This document shows positions 1 to 11,200 of a DNA stretch of 64,000 nucleotides, piece by piece. The position numbers and the translations under genes are program-made. Source of the DNA: Icerya purchasi (taxonomy: Eukaryota; Arthropoda; Insecta; Hemiptera; Monophlebidae); the NCBI GenBank assembly GCA_039619475.1, contig CM077116.1, positions 152,103,088-152,167,087 of the forward strand. Reading direction: 5' to 3'. Numbering within the stretch: the stretch's first letter is position 1; every line of letters starts with the position of its first letter. Below the pieces are notes generated by a model. It made no database searches and was not told the DNA's origin. It saw nothing but the letters and a program-made list of their open reading frames with translations.

Positions 1-211
1 AAACATTTTAATAAGAACAGATTTATTAGCTATATAGCGATCTAATTTTTCATCTTTTGTATTATTTTTCTATTTAAATAAGAAAAGAAAGTATAACTGT
101 TTTCAAAAATTTTTTACTAATAACGCTAATGATGATCGTCAATAGCTACTAAACAAAAAAAATAAATAAAATCAGTTAATAAACAGAAAAGAAAAAAGTA
201 CTGAATTGTTT
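1..211. other. A+T-rich flank, nothing recognised
   Basis: Low-complexity A+T-rich sequence with short A and T runs and no open frame of note. It ends in a T-rich (ATTT)n stretch that begins the LINE 3' end described next. Confidence 0.6.
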
Positions 212-296
212 TATCTTTTTTTTATTTATTTATTTATTTAACAGTAGTACGTATTGCCTTTCGGCTACGACCACTTAAATTAAATTAATTAAAGAT
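212..296 (-). mobile_element. Probable 3' end of the interrupted I-clade LINE relic
   Basis: On the minus strand this reads as a short 3' UTR running into a repeated TAAA tail (T-rich plus-strand tract about 213-241). It lies immediately left of the young Jockey copy, while the matching LINE coding relic lies immediately right of it at 3690-5905. I infer that these are two halves of one old element split by the Jockey insertion. A stop codon (TAA) would follow a few bases after the junction if the halves are rejoined. The assignment rests on position, orientation and tail type, not on protein similarity. Confidence 0.4.
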
Positions 297-430
297 TTTA
301 TTTTATTTTATTTTTTTTTTTATTTATACACTATTACGAGCTGTCCATCAAGGACATTTAGTAATACGTGTGAATGAACTTAAACATGAAGGGAGGAGTA
401 CCCAATAGCACCTACCCGATTACCCCTACC

Positions 431-3083
431 TTAAACAAGGTCCTGCGGTTTCTGGCGTTTCAGTCTTCTTACATTATCGGTAACATCGAGCAATCCTCTA
501 GCAAGAGTGTTCGGATGAGAATCGAGTCTGTCTGCGTGTTTTTTAGCATGAACTTTGATGACATCAGCCACATAATCTACACACAAATCTCGATGTAAGG
601 TTAGATTAGTAACATACCAGGGTGCCTTGGTTAACAACCGAAGGATCTTATTCTGGGAAGTCTGTATTACCTTCAGGTTTGACGGTTTAGCGCAACCCCA
701 AAGTTGAACCCCGTATGTCCAGATGGGTTTCAAAATAGTTGTGTATATTAGACGTTTGTTGTCCGTTGTCAGTACACTGTTTCTCCCTATCAGCCAGTAC
801 ATTTTTTTAACCCGGATATCTAATTCTTTCTTTTTAACCTGTATATGGTGTTTCCATGTCAATCGGCTGTCTAAGTGCAAACCTAAATACCTGACCGTTG
901 CTCGCACAGGAAGATCTATGTTATTGATCTTAACGGGTGGGACTTCAACTTTTCGGTTAGTAAAATGGATATTCACCGATTTGCTTTCGTTTATCCCGAT
1001 TTTCCATTTTTTAAACCATGTTTCAGCATTCGTAAGAGCATTTTGTAGATTGTTGCTAGCTTTCTTCGGATCTTCATGTGATGACAGTAGTGCCGTGTCG
1101 TCCGCAAATGTAGCCATCTGCACATTCTCTGTCGCAGGAAAATCTGCTGTGTATAACAAGTACAGCGTGGGGCCCAACACTGAACCCTGAGGAACGCCTA
1201 CTAAAACTGGATGTATTTCTGAGTAGGTATGTTCGTAACGCACTTGAAAATGACGATCTTCGAGGTATGATTTTAGCAACAGGTAAAGATTACTCGGGAA
1301 CAAACATTTTAATTTGTATAATAAACCATCGTGCCAGACTTTATCAAAAGCCTGTTGAACGTCGAGAAATACCGCAGTACATACTTTTTTAGTTTCTAAA
1401 CTATTTTCAATTACACTAACCAGCCTATGCAATTGATCAATCGTGGAATGATGTTTTAAAAAGCCAAACTGATGTTGCGGAATTACATTAGTTGTGTGTA
1501 TATTATAAGGCTGTAACCTTTTTAATATTAATTTTTCCATTACCTTCGATAAAACAGGCAACAAGGAAATCGAATATTAATATGTTACAGAGTAGGGATC
1601 TTTACCAGGTTTCGGAATCATTACGATTTGCGCAAACTTCCATTGTACCGGAAAATATTGTATGCGAAATACTGCGTTACATATAGAAGTGAGCAATAGC
1701 ATTCCGCTCGGAAGTTTATTTAATAGGTCAACGCTTATTAAGTCGAAAGCTGGGCTTTTCTTCTTTTTCAGCGTTTTAAGCAGACACCCAACCTCCTGAG
1801 GAGAGGCTGATTTTATTGCTAAAGATGGTCCACATGGACTGGTTATAAATTCATGTATTTCCCTGTCCGTGTTTGTCTGTATGTTTAGCTTAAACACGGT
1901 TGCCAAGTACTCGGCAAATAAATTCGACTTCTGTTTATGATCTTTCGCCCATGACCCGTCACCATGTTTCATCGGAGGAACATGTTTATTCGGTTGCCTA
2001 ATATTTTTGGTACACTTCCACAAGGAATAATCATCAATTGCTAAGGGTGATAGTTTAGTTAAATAATTATTGAGCGTTTTATTTTTGATTTCTTCTAAAA
2101 GTTTTTTTAATTCTTTTATTTTGTTATTAAACAACTTTTTATCCGAAGGGTTTCCCGATTGGAACCACCTTCTTCTAAGCTTTCTCTTTTCTAAGACAAG
2201 TTTCCGGACTGATATTGGATAATTTTTATTACTTTTTTTACATTTAAGAACAGGAGTGCTTAAGGTAGCTGCTATTTGTATTTCGTTTGTTAGGTACCGT
2301 ACGGCATTCTCGACGTCAGTTGGGCTTTTTAAAGGAATTTTTAAGTTTAACTTTGTATCCAAATGATCTCTAAATGATTCCCAGTCTGTTTTGTGGTTAT
2401 ATAAATGTATTTGCTCCTCTCTGCATATAACCGAATCACCGAAAGTTAAAATAATAGAAGAGTGATCTGAAAAGAGATCGAAGGAAGAATTTATATTTGT
2501 ATAATAACTAGCGGTTCCTTTTGTAATGAAGAAATCTAAAAGATCCGGTATCTTACGATTATCGGTTGGCCAATAAGTTGGTTCCCCTGTTGATATATAG
2601 TTGACATTGTGACTTTCAAGTGCTTGTTTGAACACACGTCCTCTTCTCGTAGTTATCCTGGATCCCCACGCTGTATGCTTAGCGTTCCAATCTGCTCCCT
2701 AAATTTTTTATATATTTACAGAATTCCATCAATGTTATTTTATGTCGTGGCGGACAATAAGCAGCTGATAATACAAGTTGGCCACCCATCGTCTGTATGC
2801 TAATGTTAGTTCCCTGCAGATACTCCTCCCTAAAATGATTTAGTTCGTGCTGTACAATGTTATTTTTTATTAATATTGCTGAACCGCCGTGAGATTTTCC
2901 TGAGGGGTGTGTGCAAGAATACGTGTTGTAATTATTTATTTTGAAACAGTCTTTATCAGTTAGGTGGGTTTCGGAAACTAAAATTACATCCACAGAATTG
3001 GAAGTTAAGAACAATTCAATTTCGGCTTTATGATTTTTTAAGCCATTCGTGTTCCATTGAGCTATCCTCAGGTAGGCGGGCAT
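431..3083 (-). pseudogene. Jockey ORF2 (endonuclease-reverse transcriptase), broken, copy 1
   Basis: ORF2 would encode the endonuclease and reverse transcriptase that nick the target and copy the element RNA. Reading down the minus strand: an APE-type endonuclease start (MPAYLRIAQWNTNGL, from 3083; SETHL; AAYCPPRHK), a frame break near 2680, the rest of the endonuclease and the RT N-terminus in a second frame (2635-1577; STGEPTYWPTDN, KPGKDP), an in-frame TAA at 1577-1579, then the RT core (1564-431). The RT core carries GVPQGSVLGP and the catalytic box FADD at 1097-1108. The C-terminal part ends at 431. The frame break falls just before the DWNAKH motif, where relatives have a few extra residues, so a small non-triplet deletion is the likely cause. 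The ATG overlaps the ORF1 stop as TAATG. The gene is not functional as it stands. Confidence 0.92.
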
Positions 3084-3689
3084 TATTTGGTTAATTTCTG
3101 AATTAACATGGTAAGCATGGATAGAACCATGCTGTTTTGCTCGGCTAATTGACGGAACATGGATTTAAATTCATTCAGGAATTCGAACGGGTTCACAAAA
3201 GGAATATTCTGTATATTATCCCTTAAATTATTTGGTGATTGGGCGTTAATGGGGATTTGACCGGAATTCCTTATATGAGTTGCATTTGCTGTTATATTGT
3301 CCGCTTGACTAGGAATGTCAGACTTAGTAATTTGTGAATAAGTTACGGTTGGTCGTCGATAGTTTTGTTTAATAGGTTGATTTGCTGCAACCCCCGAATT
3401 CGTTTTATTTTGTACTAACTTTTGATAAATCTCACAACCTCTATAATTTACGGGATGAAATCCGCCACACAGTCCGCATGTAGCCGGAAATTTCGGGTCT
3501 TTTTTACATTCGTAAGTCTTATGGCCACCTCCACATTTAACACAAACCGGCGTTCTTGTACAGTAAGCTTTGGTGTGTCCCCATTGCTGACAGTTCTGAC
3601 ATTGCGGGATTGATGCTTTCTTGTTGGGCGATTCTACTTTAATTATAGTATTGCACAATGATTTTAAATTATGTATTTCTCGGCAATTT
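3083..3689 (-). pseudogene. Jockey ORF1 C-terminal part, 5'-truncated, copy 1
   Basis: ORF1 of Jockey elements encodes an RNA-binding nucleoprotein. This fragment keeps the C-terminal zinc knuckles: CQNCQQWGHTKAYC, CVKCGGGHKTYEC and CGLCGGFHP, followed by a polar Asn/Gln-rich tail. It begins within NCREIHNLKSL at the truncation point, so the N-terminal half is missing. The open frame runs past 3689 into the neighbouring older LINE, but that extension is not part of ORF1. It lacks the nonsense codon that the second copy carries between IIKV and SPNKK, so that lesion is private to the other copy. The stop codon overlaps the ORF2 ATG by one base (TAATG). Confidence 0.9.
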
Positions 3690-5905
3690 AGATAACGCAT
3701 TAAATCCGTATAAATACGGTACGTGTGTAATTTACGAGTTGTAGGGTATATCGTCTTGGAAAACATCTTTCAAAACTTCCGTGGATATATCGTTTTGCAC
3801 TCTACAATTTTCATGCTTCTTACATTTTATTAATAGGTGATGAATAGTCCTGGGTTCCTCACAGAGTTCGCAGACTGGAGGTTCACCATCTCCGAAAATA
3901 TACGCATGCGTTAGCGGGGTATGGCCGATTCTGAGCCGGGCAAGTACTTTTTCATACATGCGACTTTCCTGTGCCGTCGTCCTCAAAGGATAAATGGTGC
4001 TTTTAACCATGCGCAATTTATTTGCTATATCAGTGCTAATCCATATTTCATTCCATTTCCGTAGTACACAGTCCATGGCGATGGAGCGAATCTTTTCCCA
4101 TGGCAGGTGCAGCAATTTGACCATTCTAAGGTTCAGGTTTGCTAAATCTGCTCGAACCTTGGCTGCGATAGAGCTCGTACCTGAGCGGTCCATTAACGCT
4201 AGATTAAGATGATTTATCCTTGTCGGTATTGCTGAAGCTGAAATTCTAATACGTTGTCGTACAATGTTAGCTGTAAGGTCGGTTGCTGTCCGCTTCTACG
4301 ATGAAAGTCGACGCAGTATGTTTTGGAGGTGGAAAATTTGAACCCGCTTTGTTGGCTCCAATCCTCAAGATTCTTTAGCGTTATTTGGAGCAGTTTCTGG
4401 ATATCGGCTTCTGTATGAAATGTTAAGATCATCCGTATATAATCTATACGTTAGTAGAGGTGGAATGCAGTTATGCCATTTATTGCTATTAGAAAACACT
4501 ATACACTGAGTACCTTCCCTGTTGGATTCCGTTTTGCAGCTTGTGGAGATTAGATAGCGAATTTTATACCCGGACCCGTATCCGTTCTATTTGCCAGAAA
4601 ATTTTTAATAAAATATAGCGTATTACCATTTATTCCGCACTCTTTAAATTTCTTGATTATTCGGTATGTCCAAGTTGTATCGCATGTTCTCTCAAGGTAA
4701 AAAAAATAACGGACTATAAATGCTGCTTATTACTAAATGCGCTACTGATTTCCGCATCCAGATATACCAGGTGATCAAGCGTTGATCGACCTTTCCGGAA
4801 TCCACACTGGCAAGGGCTAATTATCGACTTTGCTTCTAAATACGGCATTGGTCTGTTTACTATCATTTTGCATAGAACACACGTTAATGGTATAGAATTA
4901 TAGTTGATAAGTGTCTGCTTTTTCCTGGCTTTAGGACAGGAATAACGATTGATGTTGTCCAGACGTCTGGAAAAGTTCGATTCACCCAGACTTTATTATA
5001 TATCTGCAGTAACGCATTTATTGCAGTTTGCGGCAGATGTTTCAAGAAGATAGCCGGTATATTACCTGGACCCGGGAGGATGCATTCTTGCTAAAGTGTT
5101 GCAAACTTTCCTGCAGTTCCACTAAGGTAAAAGGATCATTATGTAACTCAGAAATTCCATCATCTAAATTTATATCATTTTTTTGCTTATTCCACCTTGA
5201 ATTTATGAAACGCAGATGAATAGTTAGCATTAAACGATTTTTTCTGCAAAGGTAGTAGCCAGAGCATTTGCGATCGCGTCCGGGGATGTTATTGTGGTGT
5301 CACTAACCGATATCCACGGAATTGAGACGCATGTTTTGCAGCCATTTAGGGTTTTTATCTTCGTCCACATGTATCGAACCGAGGTCTGTGAATGATCAAT
5401 GGATTCTATGAACCTGTGCCAACTTTTCTGTTTTCGGTATAAGGCCGTCGTGTTTGCGTACGTATTTTTTCTAAAGTTTTCTAGATCCTCTACTAGTCTT
5501 GTAGTTCGGAATTTAGCGAGCGCTTTTTTCCTATTCTGAACGACTTGCTGAACAGTGAGGTTCCACTACGGCACATTCTTCGGGTTAACTACTGCTTCGG
5601 AGCGCCGAATTGCTCTACGGGCTGCTTCCACTATAGTATTTCTGAAACTTTTTAGCATCAAGTTAGTATTTGCCGAGCTCGCTCACTTGCAAATTTGCGC
5701 ACATTTCTGTAAATAGGTTCGGAGTTTGGCTGCTTTAGAATCCATCTGGGTGGTTTTTGCTGCTGACCTTGGAACTGTTCGGTGGTAATTATCGGAAAAT
5801 GATCACTCGAGCACAGATCAGTGTGTACGGACCACTCTAAGGAAGGGGCTAAAACTGTACGAAGAGGTGGGCTGTCCGCAAATTTCCCTGATTTTAAATA
5901 TACAT
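3690..5905 (-). pseudogene. I-clade-like LINE relic (endonuclease, RT, RNase H, zinc knuckle)
   Basis: Old non-LTR retrotransposon, full of frameshifts and stops, read on the minus strand. From its truncated 5' end: the end of an APE-type endonuclease (SDHFPI at about 5790-5806, followed by RWILKQ); an RT N-terminal stretch near 5042-5230; a worn GVPQG-type motif near 4520; a YTDD box at 4425-4439 in place of YADD or YVDD; an RT thumb-like stretch (4214-4432, LEDWSQQSGFKFSTSKT); and at 3735-4193 an RNase H-proximal C-terminus with RLRIGHTPLTHAYIF, CELC and TIHHLLIKC. That C-terminal signature is typical of I-group LINEs. The young Jockey copy sits directly against its 3' side. The relic is unlikely to encode anything. 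Confidence 0.8.
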
Positions 5906-6350
5906 TATCGTAGTATTTTATTTTACTTACTTTTTCACGCCAGTGAATTTAGTACATTTTTTTTTTCTCTTGGACTTAGAAACCACCTTTACTCGGAAAC
6001 AATCAGAAAAGAGCCAGTTAAATTTTAATACGGTATCGGATATTGTCAATAAGAAGAAACAAACAGCGGGAATAACATGCGAAGAAGAACAAAACAGAAT
6101 ATAAGAGGTGCAATAAGGAGAAGGAAGATCAAGTCTTAGCAAACTGGAATAGAGCACTTGTTCGGAAAGCAATAGACCGAAACCTTTTTTATCGCTGCTA
6201 CGAAGACTTAGACGTCGACTAAATATTTTAGTAACAGATCATTCCGATTTATTCTAAACTTACGGATCATATAAGTATTAATTTATTTCGCAAGCATTTA
6301 AATATAACAATAATATGCTTGTAATATGGAAGTTCCTTTGCATATCTACA
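5906..6350. other. No recognised feature
   Basis: A+T-rich sequence between the LINE relic and the hAT-like element. The short open frames here lack any family signature. Confidence 0.5.
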
Positions 6351-6358
6351 TTCTAGAG
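6351..6358 (+). repeat. Left target-site duplication of hAT-like element
   Basis: TTCTAGAG lies directly before the left terminus. The right flank at 7583-7590 is CTCTAGAG, matching in 7 of 8 positions. Eight base pairs is the hAT hallmark. Confidence 0.75.
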
Positions 6359-7582
6359 CAGAGGTGGCCAACCCGCGGCCCGCCTTGAACACTTTTGCGG
6401 GCCGCCAGATGGTTAAAGTAAAAAAAAATTATATTCTGCGAACTCATATTGAAACATTTAATATAACAATATATTTTTTTTTTCTTTTTTTTTTGTTTTA
6501 AATAATTTGCGGGTCCCACAAGGCAATGCCTGTCTGTGGATTCCCAACATAATTATATCGTTTATTCATCACATACATCTTAAATCTAATACATCATATT
6601 CGTCTTATATATAATTACTTAATTCAACTTAACTTCTATTTTTACTATTCTACGTCTAATTTTAATTCACAACATTTATACCCGTCGCACATCGTACCAC
6701 AATATTTTCACATAAGCTATAAGTAATGCAGCTAGAACATGAGCACCAAACATTAGTTGTTTTTTTTCATTACATCATTTATAATTATTTACTCTTTCAA
6801 TCAATTACCCGTCTTATCGCTGTTCCTTTCCTATGACTAGCCATTTCTCATTCTTTGCACCACGCAATCAACCATATTTTTATTCCGTCTTTCCATATAT
6901 TCAAATTACATTCGTCTCTTAATTCCTTTGGTAAGTTACCTAGTAAATGACACTCATAACTTCCTCTTCAACATTATCAATTTTATTATTAATCCCTTTA
7001 CGTCTTATAAAACAAAATTGTCATAGTTCCTAGTCCCATACACCATTTCCCTTGTCGGTAATCTTATTTTTTCTATTTTATACCTTAAAAGTTTACTGTA
7101 ATAAAAAAAACATTTTTGGCGACATTTCTTTATTATTGTCTCACCAAGTAGAATTCGTTACAAGATTCGCACTTCTCCAATTCGGTAAGAAAATTTTTAA
7201 ACATCTTTTCTGTAGCCTATTAATTTTCCTTAATTCCGTTTTTTTTTTTGCCTCTCCCCAAATCTCGAGTCCGTATCTAATCCTAGTCCCATTATTAATG
7301 AGTCAAAATACAGTCTCTCGTAGTTTTGTAATCCATAACTTGTTTTAATTTGTATAACGCCGGCATAGTCTGCCTAATTTTCCTAGCAATGTTAATCTAT
7401 GTGTTTACATGTAAGAATAATAGGGAACACACAATTATGTTTCAACTTTTCATTATAAAAAGATGTCTACAATGGTTATAAATCTAATATGGGGATATAT
7501 GATTTTATATAAGGGTCGCCGGCGGAGTTATGTGATACATTTCCAAAGTGACCCGTAAGATCATTTGAGTTAGCCGCCCCTG
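6359..7582. mobile_element. hAT-like non-autonomous element with nested LINE
   Basis: Terminal inverted repeats start CAGAGGTGGCCAAC on the left and, read inward on the other strand, CAGGGGCGGCTAAC on the right: 11 of 14 matching, with the CAG...GG start typical of many hAT ends. The left end also holds a GC-rich palindromic block (GCGGCCCGCC...GCGGGCCGCC). No transposase is present. Most of the interior (about 6471-7440) is a LINE 3' fragment, so the original element was probably only about 250 bp. Confidence 0.75.
6471..7440 (-). mobile_element. CR1/Jockey-like LINE 3' fragment nested in the hAT-like element
   Basis: The T-rich run at 6471-6503 is the poly-A tail of a minus-strand LINE. 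Reading upstream on that strand gives broken RT C-terminal text that matches, block by block, the better preserved LINE at 20413-21486: IRQTMPALYKLKQVMDYKT, WGEAKK followed by INRLQKRCLKI, then NVEEEV and a terminal KEQ. The clade is uncertain. The 5' edge is approximate. Confidence 0.7.
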
Positions 7583-7590
7583 CTCTAGAG

Positions 7591-8279
7591 TGTTTTTCCG
7601 CTACACAAAATAAAACCAAATATTCCAGATACTCGTAAGCCGTAAATTTTATTAAAAATGTCATTCGCATAACTTCACAAGAACCTCTATGTATTTTAAT
7701 TAACGCAATACTTAAAATCGCCACGTGAATCGTAAACAAATGTATTCTTTGACGAAACAAAGATATATCTTTGCTTGTTTTCAGTTCTCGCTATTTATCA
7801 CAGTAAACTAGCGCTTAATTTCCTAATAAACTCTAAATACAATTGCGATCACTGAAACGGACGCCGTTCGCTTCCATTTAGTATCAAATCAATCCTTAAC
7901 AAGACTAAAGAATGATCAAAATATCGAGTAGTTGACATAATATACGTGGTAATGATTATTTTCTTTCATTGGTTAATTTATCTTAGTGTCTAATTTAATT
8001 GAACGCGCGAGTTAAACAATAAGAATAATAATAGTAACTATTTAGTATTTTCATTATTTAAAATTTTTTATTCCTAAGTAAAATAAAAATAACGCAGTTT
8101 TATGAACTACTTGAATATATGAACTGGTAAAAATGAACCAGCAAAACGATGCCGAAATGAACCGATAATTAAATAAGTGTTGGAGTTTTTTCCTTTTTTT
8201 GAAAATAACGATTGTGAAATATATGTACTTTAAAAAAATATATAATTTCGAATAAAGGCATAAAAACTCCAATTTCATC
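7591..8279. other. No recognised feature
   Basis: A+T-rich DNA right of the hAT-like element. I see no gene, repeat or tail. Confidence 0.5.
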
Positions 8280-8597
8280 ATGAATAGTATTAAACATTTG
8301 ATAACAACGCTAAAACATCGACTCTTATTAAAATGTTTCCATCGGCAGACTTTCGTTGAACGGACTATAATATTCCGAGCGCGTTTCCGAAAAATATACT
8401 TGTCCGAAGCTACGCAAAAACTTCAACGAATAAGAAAACAAAAATTGTTAAAAGGTTTTTTTCGAAATTATTCTACGCCTGGTTTGACTACGAAAGGAAG
8501 ACGAACTAGATTAGACAAGTTATTCTTTCAAAAATTCTTCATACGCAGTGTAAAATGTTTAACAGCCATTTTAAATCGCCAAAGGATAAAAGAATAG
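8280..8597 (+). CDS. Unidentified 105-codon open frame, possibly chance
   Basis: An ATG-started open frame of 105 codons with a very basic product (many Arg, Lys, Leu and Phe). I do not recognise it. No domain, signal peptide or repeat is visible, and no clear splice sites flank it. In DNA this A+T-rich, a few open frames of about 100 codons are expected by chance in 64 kb, and overlapping frames on both strands continue to about 8950. It may be part of an old element or meaningless. Protein-level conservation would be needed before treating it as a gene. Confidence 0.12.
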   Translation: MNSIKHLITTLKHRLLLKCFHRQTFVERTIIFRARFRKIYLSEATQKLQRIRKQKLLKGFFRNYSTPGLTTKGRRTRLDKLFFQKFFIRSVKCLTAILNRQRIKE

Positions 8598-10340
8598 AAC
8601 TGACAAATTCGTATAAAAGGAAATCCGGGCAATATATATTATTGACTAAATTTTTTGAAGAAATAAATAAAATCGGCCTTGTTTGTCGAGCTACCATCAA
8701 GCGTCGCCAGCTTGCAATTATTACGGTTAGCATGTTGCGCGGGATTTTTAATAAGTATCGCGAATAAAACGCGAATGCATATTCTCGAACGAGAAACACG
8801 TTGTATCGAAAAGTACGTTATTATGACGTACCGTTTAATTTCGGCGTTATCTTTTTCTCGACGTATAACGTTGTTAGTAGTAGTGCACGAAGACGTACAG
8901 AAATAATTCTTTGTAATAGGACGCCGCCACGTGCCAAGCGGCAATAAGCGGGCGGAATTTAATCAAATAGTAGATAAAGAGGAATAATAAGACGAAGAGC
9001 GGGAGTGTGGTTCTCCTGCGCGGGTACCGGCAGGGGGATCATCATGCTGCTATAAGACTGGAAAGGAATGCAGTAATAACCGAAGTTGGAAATGATAAAT
9101 CGCCCAGAATTCCAGCATACGAACTGTGAAAGAAGGCGACAACACCATTTATGGCGCACTTTTTTCCAGCGTGCTGCTACGCTATTGGCCGCCGGCCGAT
9201 CAGACTTGACAGGATTGTGTACAGGCAGAACTTTTGTCCGCTGCTGTGTTCGCTGGAAACGGAGAAATAATTAAATGGACCGCAGCATGGCGATAAATTT
9301 ACATCGCGTCGACAATATGAATTTAATCTTATAAATGCCGGATTCAATTTTTTTCTCGTTTTCCTTTTCTAATCTGGAGAAGTGCGTTTAATTATTCTTC
9401 TCTTTAAAAAGGACCGGAGAAAAGAACTCAGGTATTTTCGCAATTGTCTAGAGTAGATTTTTCCGCTTGGTACCAAGAATGACATATTCAGTTGGAAATA
9501 CACTTATTCTGGAAATTTTGAAAACATCGAATTTCCCAACAACCGTCACACTTTTTCCAGGAAGTTCATTTTATTATAAATTAATTTTTTCAGCGAACCC
9601 ACCGACAAAAAGGGTGCTCTGAGAAACGATAAGGGGAAGAGTATGTCGATTTGATTCCAGTTTGGAATTAGACTAACAAAAAACCTTCTGCTAGCCGGGC
9701 TAAAGGGTAAGATAGAAAAGGGTAAATGACATGGAAAAATTGAGAACCGTCGATGGCAACGAGAATTGAAATATGGATGAGTGATGGGGCGACGAAGTAA
9801 TAGAAACTCTAAGAATCAAGGTTTGATGCAGTAAAAAGAGCGATCATTATTTTTTTAAAAAAGCATGTATATACATCCAACCAAAGTCTCGGGAACTGGA
9901 ATTCCTTGCGTGGGAATAGAAAAGTTGCTAGAGCAATCGGATTAACACCAATGTTTCGGACCAGACACCTCCGGATAAGCTATATAGCCTCGAAAATATT
10001 ATATATCCATGTTACAGTCAAATATCTGTGTGACGATGTGACTGAATGTATCTCAACTCTAAAAGACAGCCTGTAGCGAACAAATGTCGTCATTCCAGAC
10101 ACATTCGGATTTATCTCCGAAGGTATGATTTAATATGTTCCTACTCTGAAAAGCGTTAGTAGCTGCACGCGCAACTGTCAAAATTGCCGAGTTCGTTTTC
10201 TTGCCTTATGCCTTCGGAGTATTGCTTGGAATTGGAGTTGAATACGCAGACTAAGACTAAAATTGTACACTTGGTGTAAGTTACGAAGCACGGTTGAAGT
10301 TGGAGTCAAGAAGCGAAAATGCATCCGCAGTTAAAAAACA
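8598..10340. other. Unassigned sequence, locally more GC-rich
   Basis: About 8760-9300 is noticeably more GC-rich than its surroundings, with several CG-containing motifs and short open frames on both strands, but no recognisable protein. The remainder is A+T-rich without features I can support. Confidence 0.4.
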
Positions 10341-10452
10341 TATATATATATAACTCGGTCATTTTGGCCTCGCAAGGGGCAGTGCCCCTTGACCTCTCTT
10401 GTTTCATTTCTGTCTCTTTCTCTTCTATACTTCGTATAAAGTGATCAAAATT
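10341..10452. repeat. Repeat segment with hairpin, related to 23590-23880
   Basis: After a short (TA)n run comes ACTCGGTC, then CTCGCAAGGGGCAGTGCCCC and TTGACCTCT. The piece AAGGGGC-AGT-GCCCCTT at 10374-10390 is a perfect hairpin. A very similar order (ACTCAGTC, CTCGCAAGGGAGTGCAAGC, TTTGACCTCC) occurs at 23598-23640, also after (TA)n. Confidence 0.5.
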
Positions 10453-10454
10453 TA

Positions 10455-10908
10455 CAATGTAATTCTTAGGCCGGCCCCCATTAGATTTTATAACGAAAAA
10501 ATGTCCCATTTTTATATAATAAAAAAAATACAACTAATAATTTATACCATAAGTTTTATTAAACTACCGAAACAACTTAACATACTACAACGCATATAAA
10601 TAATACTTTTTTTGCGTTCCCATAGTATTATTAAAATTAGCAATATAGTTTTTACATCCTTCTCCCTGTAATAATGGGACTTCTTATTCATCAATTTGCA
10701 TAGTAATAAGAAGATTATTCATTATGTTTCCAAAAACGGAAACCGTCACCGAACGCAAGACAAACTGTGCAATAGCGAGGAATTTTCCACATTTATTCGT
10801 GATACGACCTTTGGTTTGAAAACGATAGATGTGGAAAAACGTCACATAAAATTGGGACATTTTTTGGGACATTTTTTCTACTGGGGGGGTCGCCTAAGAA
10901 TTACATTG
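10455..10908. mobile_element. TA-flanked MITE (Tc1/mariner-like)
   Basis: The terminal inverted repeats CAATGTAATTCTTAGGC are identical at the two ends, and each end is flanked by TA (10453-10454, 10909-10910). Homology continues inward as C-rich runs followed by AAAAAATGTCCCA on both arms. The interior codes for nothing recognisable. The TA duplication and length (454 bp) fit a non-autonomous Tc1/mariner-type element. Confidence 0.7.
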
Positions 10909-10910
10909 TA

Positions 10911-11200
10911 ATTAATACATATATATGTATATATATATATATTTATATATGCAACTGTTCTGGCGAAGTGAGTGCGGATAGCCCGAAAAAAGTCACTGGC
11001 CGCATTAAAGGTACTCGTTAATTGAACGTGGAATATTCATCAGTTCGTTTGTAAAGAAAGAAAAATCCGAAAGAGACGTGGATTAAAATCTGGAAGAATA
11101 ATGAAAAGTTTCAACGGAATTATAGTATTTTATTCGGGGGGCGAAAGTAACCCAATTTCTTACTCGGGCGTTGAAAATTCACCAAAATTTCCCGAAAGTT
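10911..11200. other. (TA)n and unassigned sequence
   Basis: A (TA)-rich stretch at about 10917-10950, then sequence without recognisable features leading into the satellite-like region. Confidence 0.4.

Larger units (their letters stand above)
297..3689 (-). mobile_element. Jockey-clade LINE copy 1, 5'-truncated, young
   Basis: Non-LTR retrotransposon on the minus strand, with a T-rich (poly-A) tail at about 297-322, a short 3' UTR, most of ORF2 (431-3083) and the 3' third of ORF1 (3083-3689). It matches the copy at 38561-43302 almost base for base. The shared sequence stops at 3689, where unrelated LINE sequence starts, so this is a typical 5' truncation within ORF1. I noticed only a handful of substitutions between the copies by eye. 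No convincing target-site duplication is visible; a 4-base ATCT (minus strand) at both edges is the best candidate. Confidence 0.93.

Noticed and set aside
723..1190. Plus-strand 155-codon open frame
   Set aside because: Antisense shadow of the Jockey ORF2 on the minus strand; the same applies to 42884-43312 and 61411-61860.
290..3700. Clear target-site duplication for Jockey copy 1
   Set aside because: Only a 4-base ATCT match is visible at the edges, too short in A+T-rich DNA to call.
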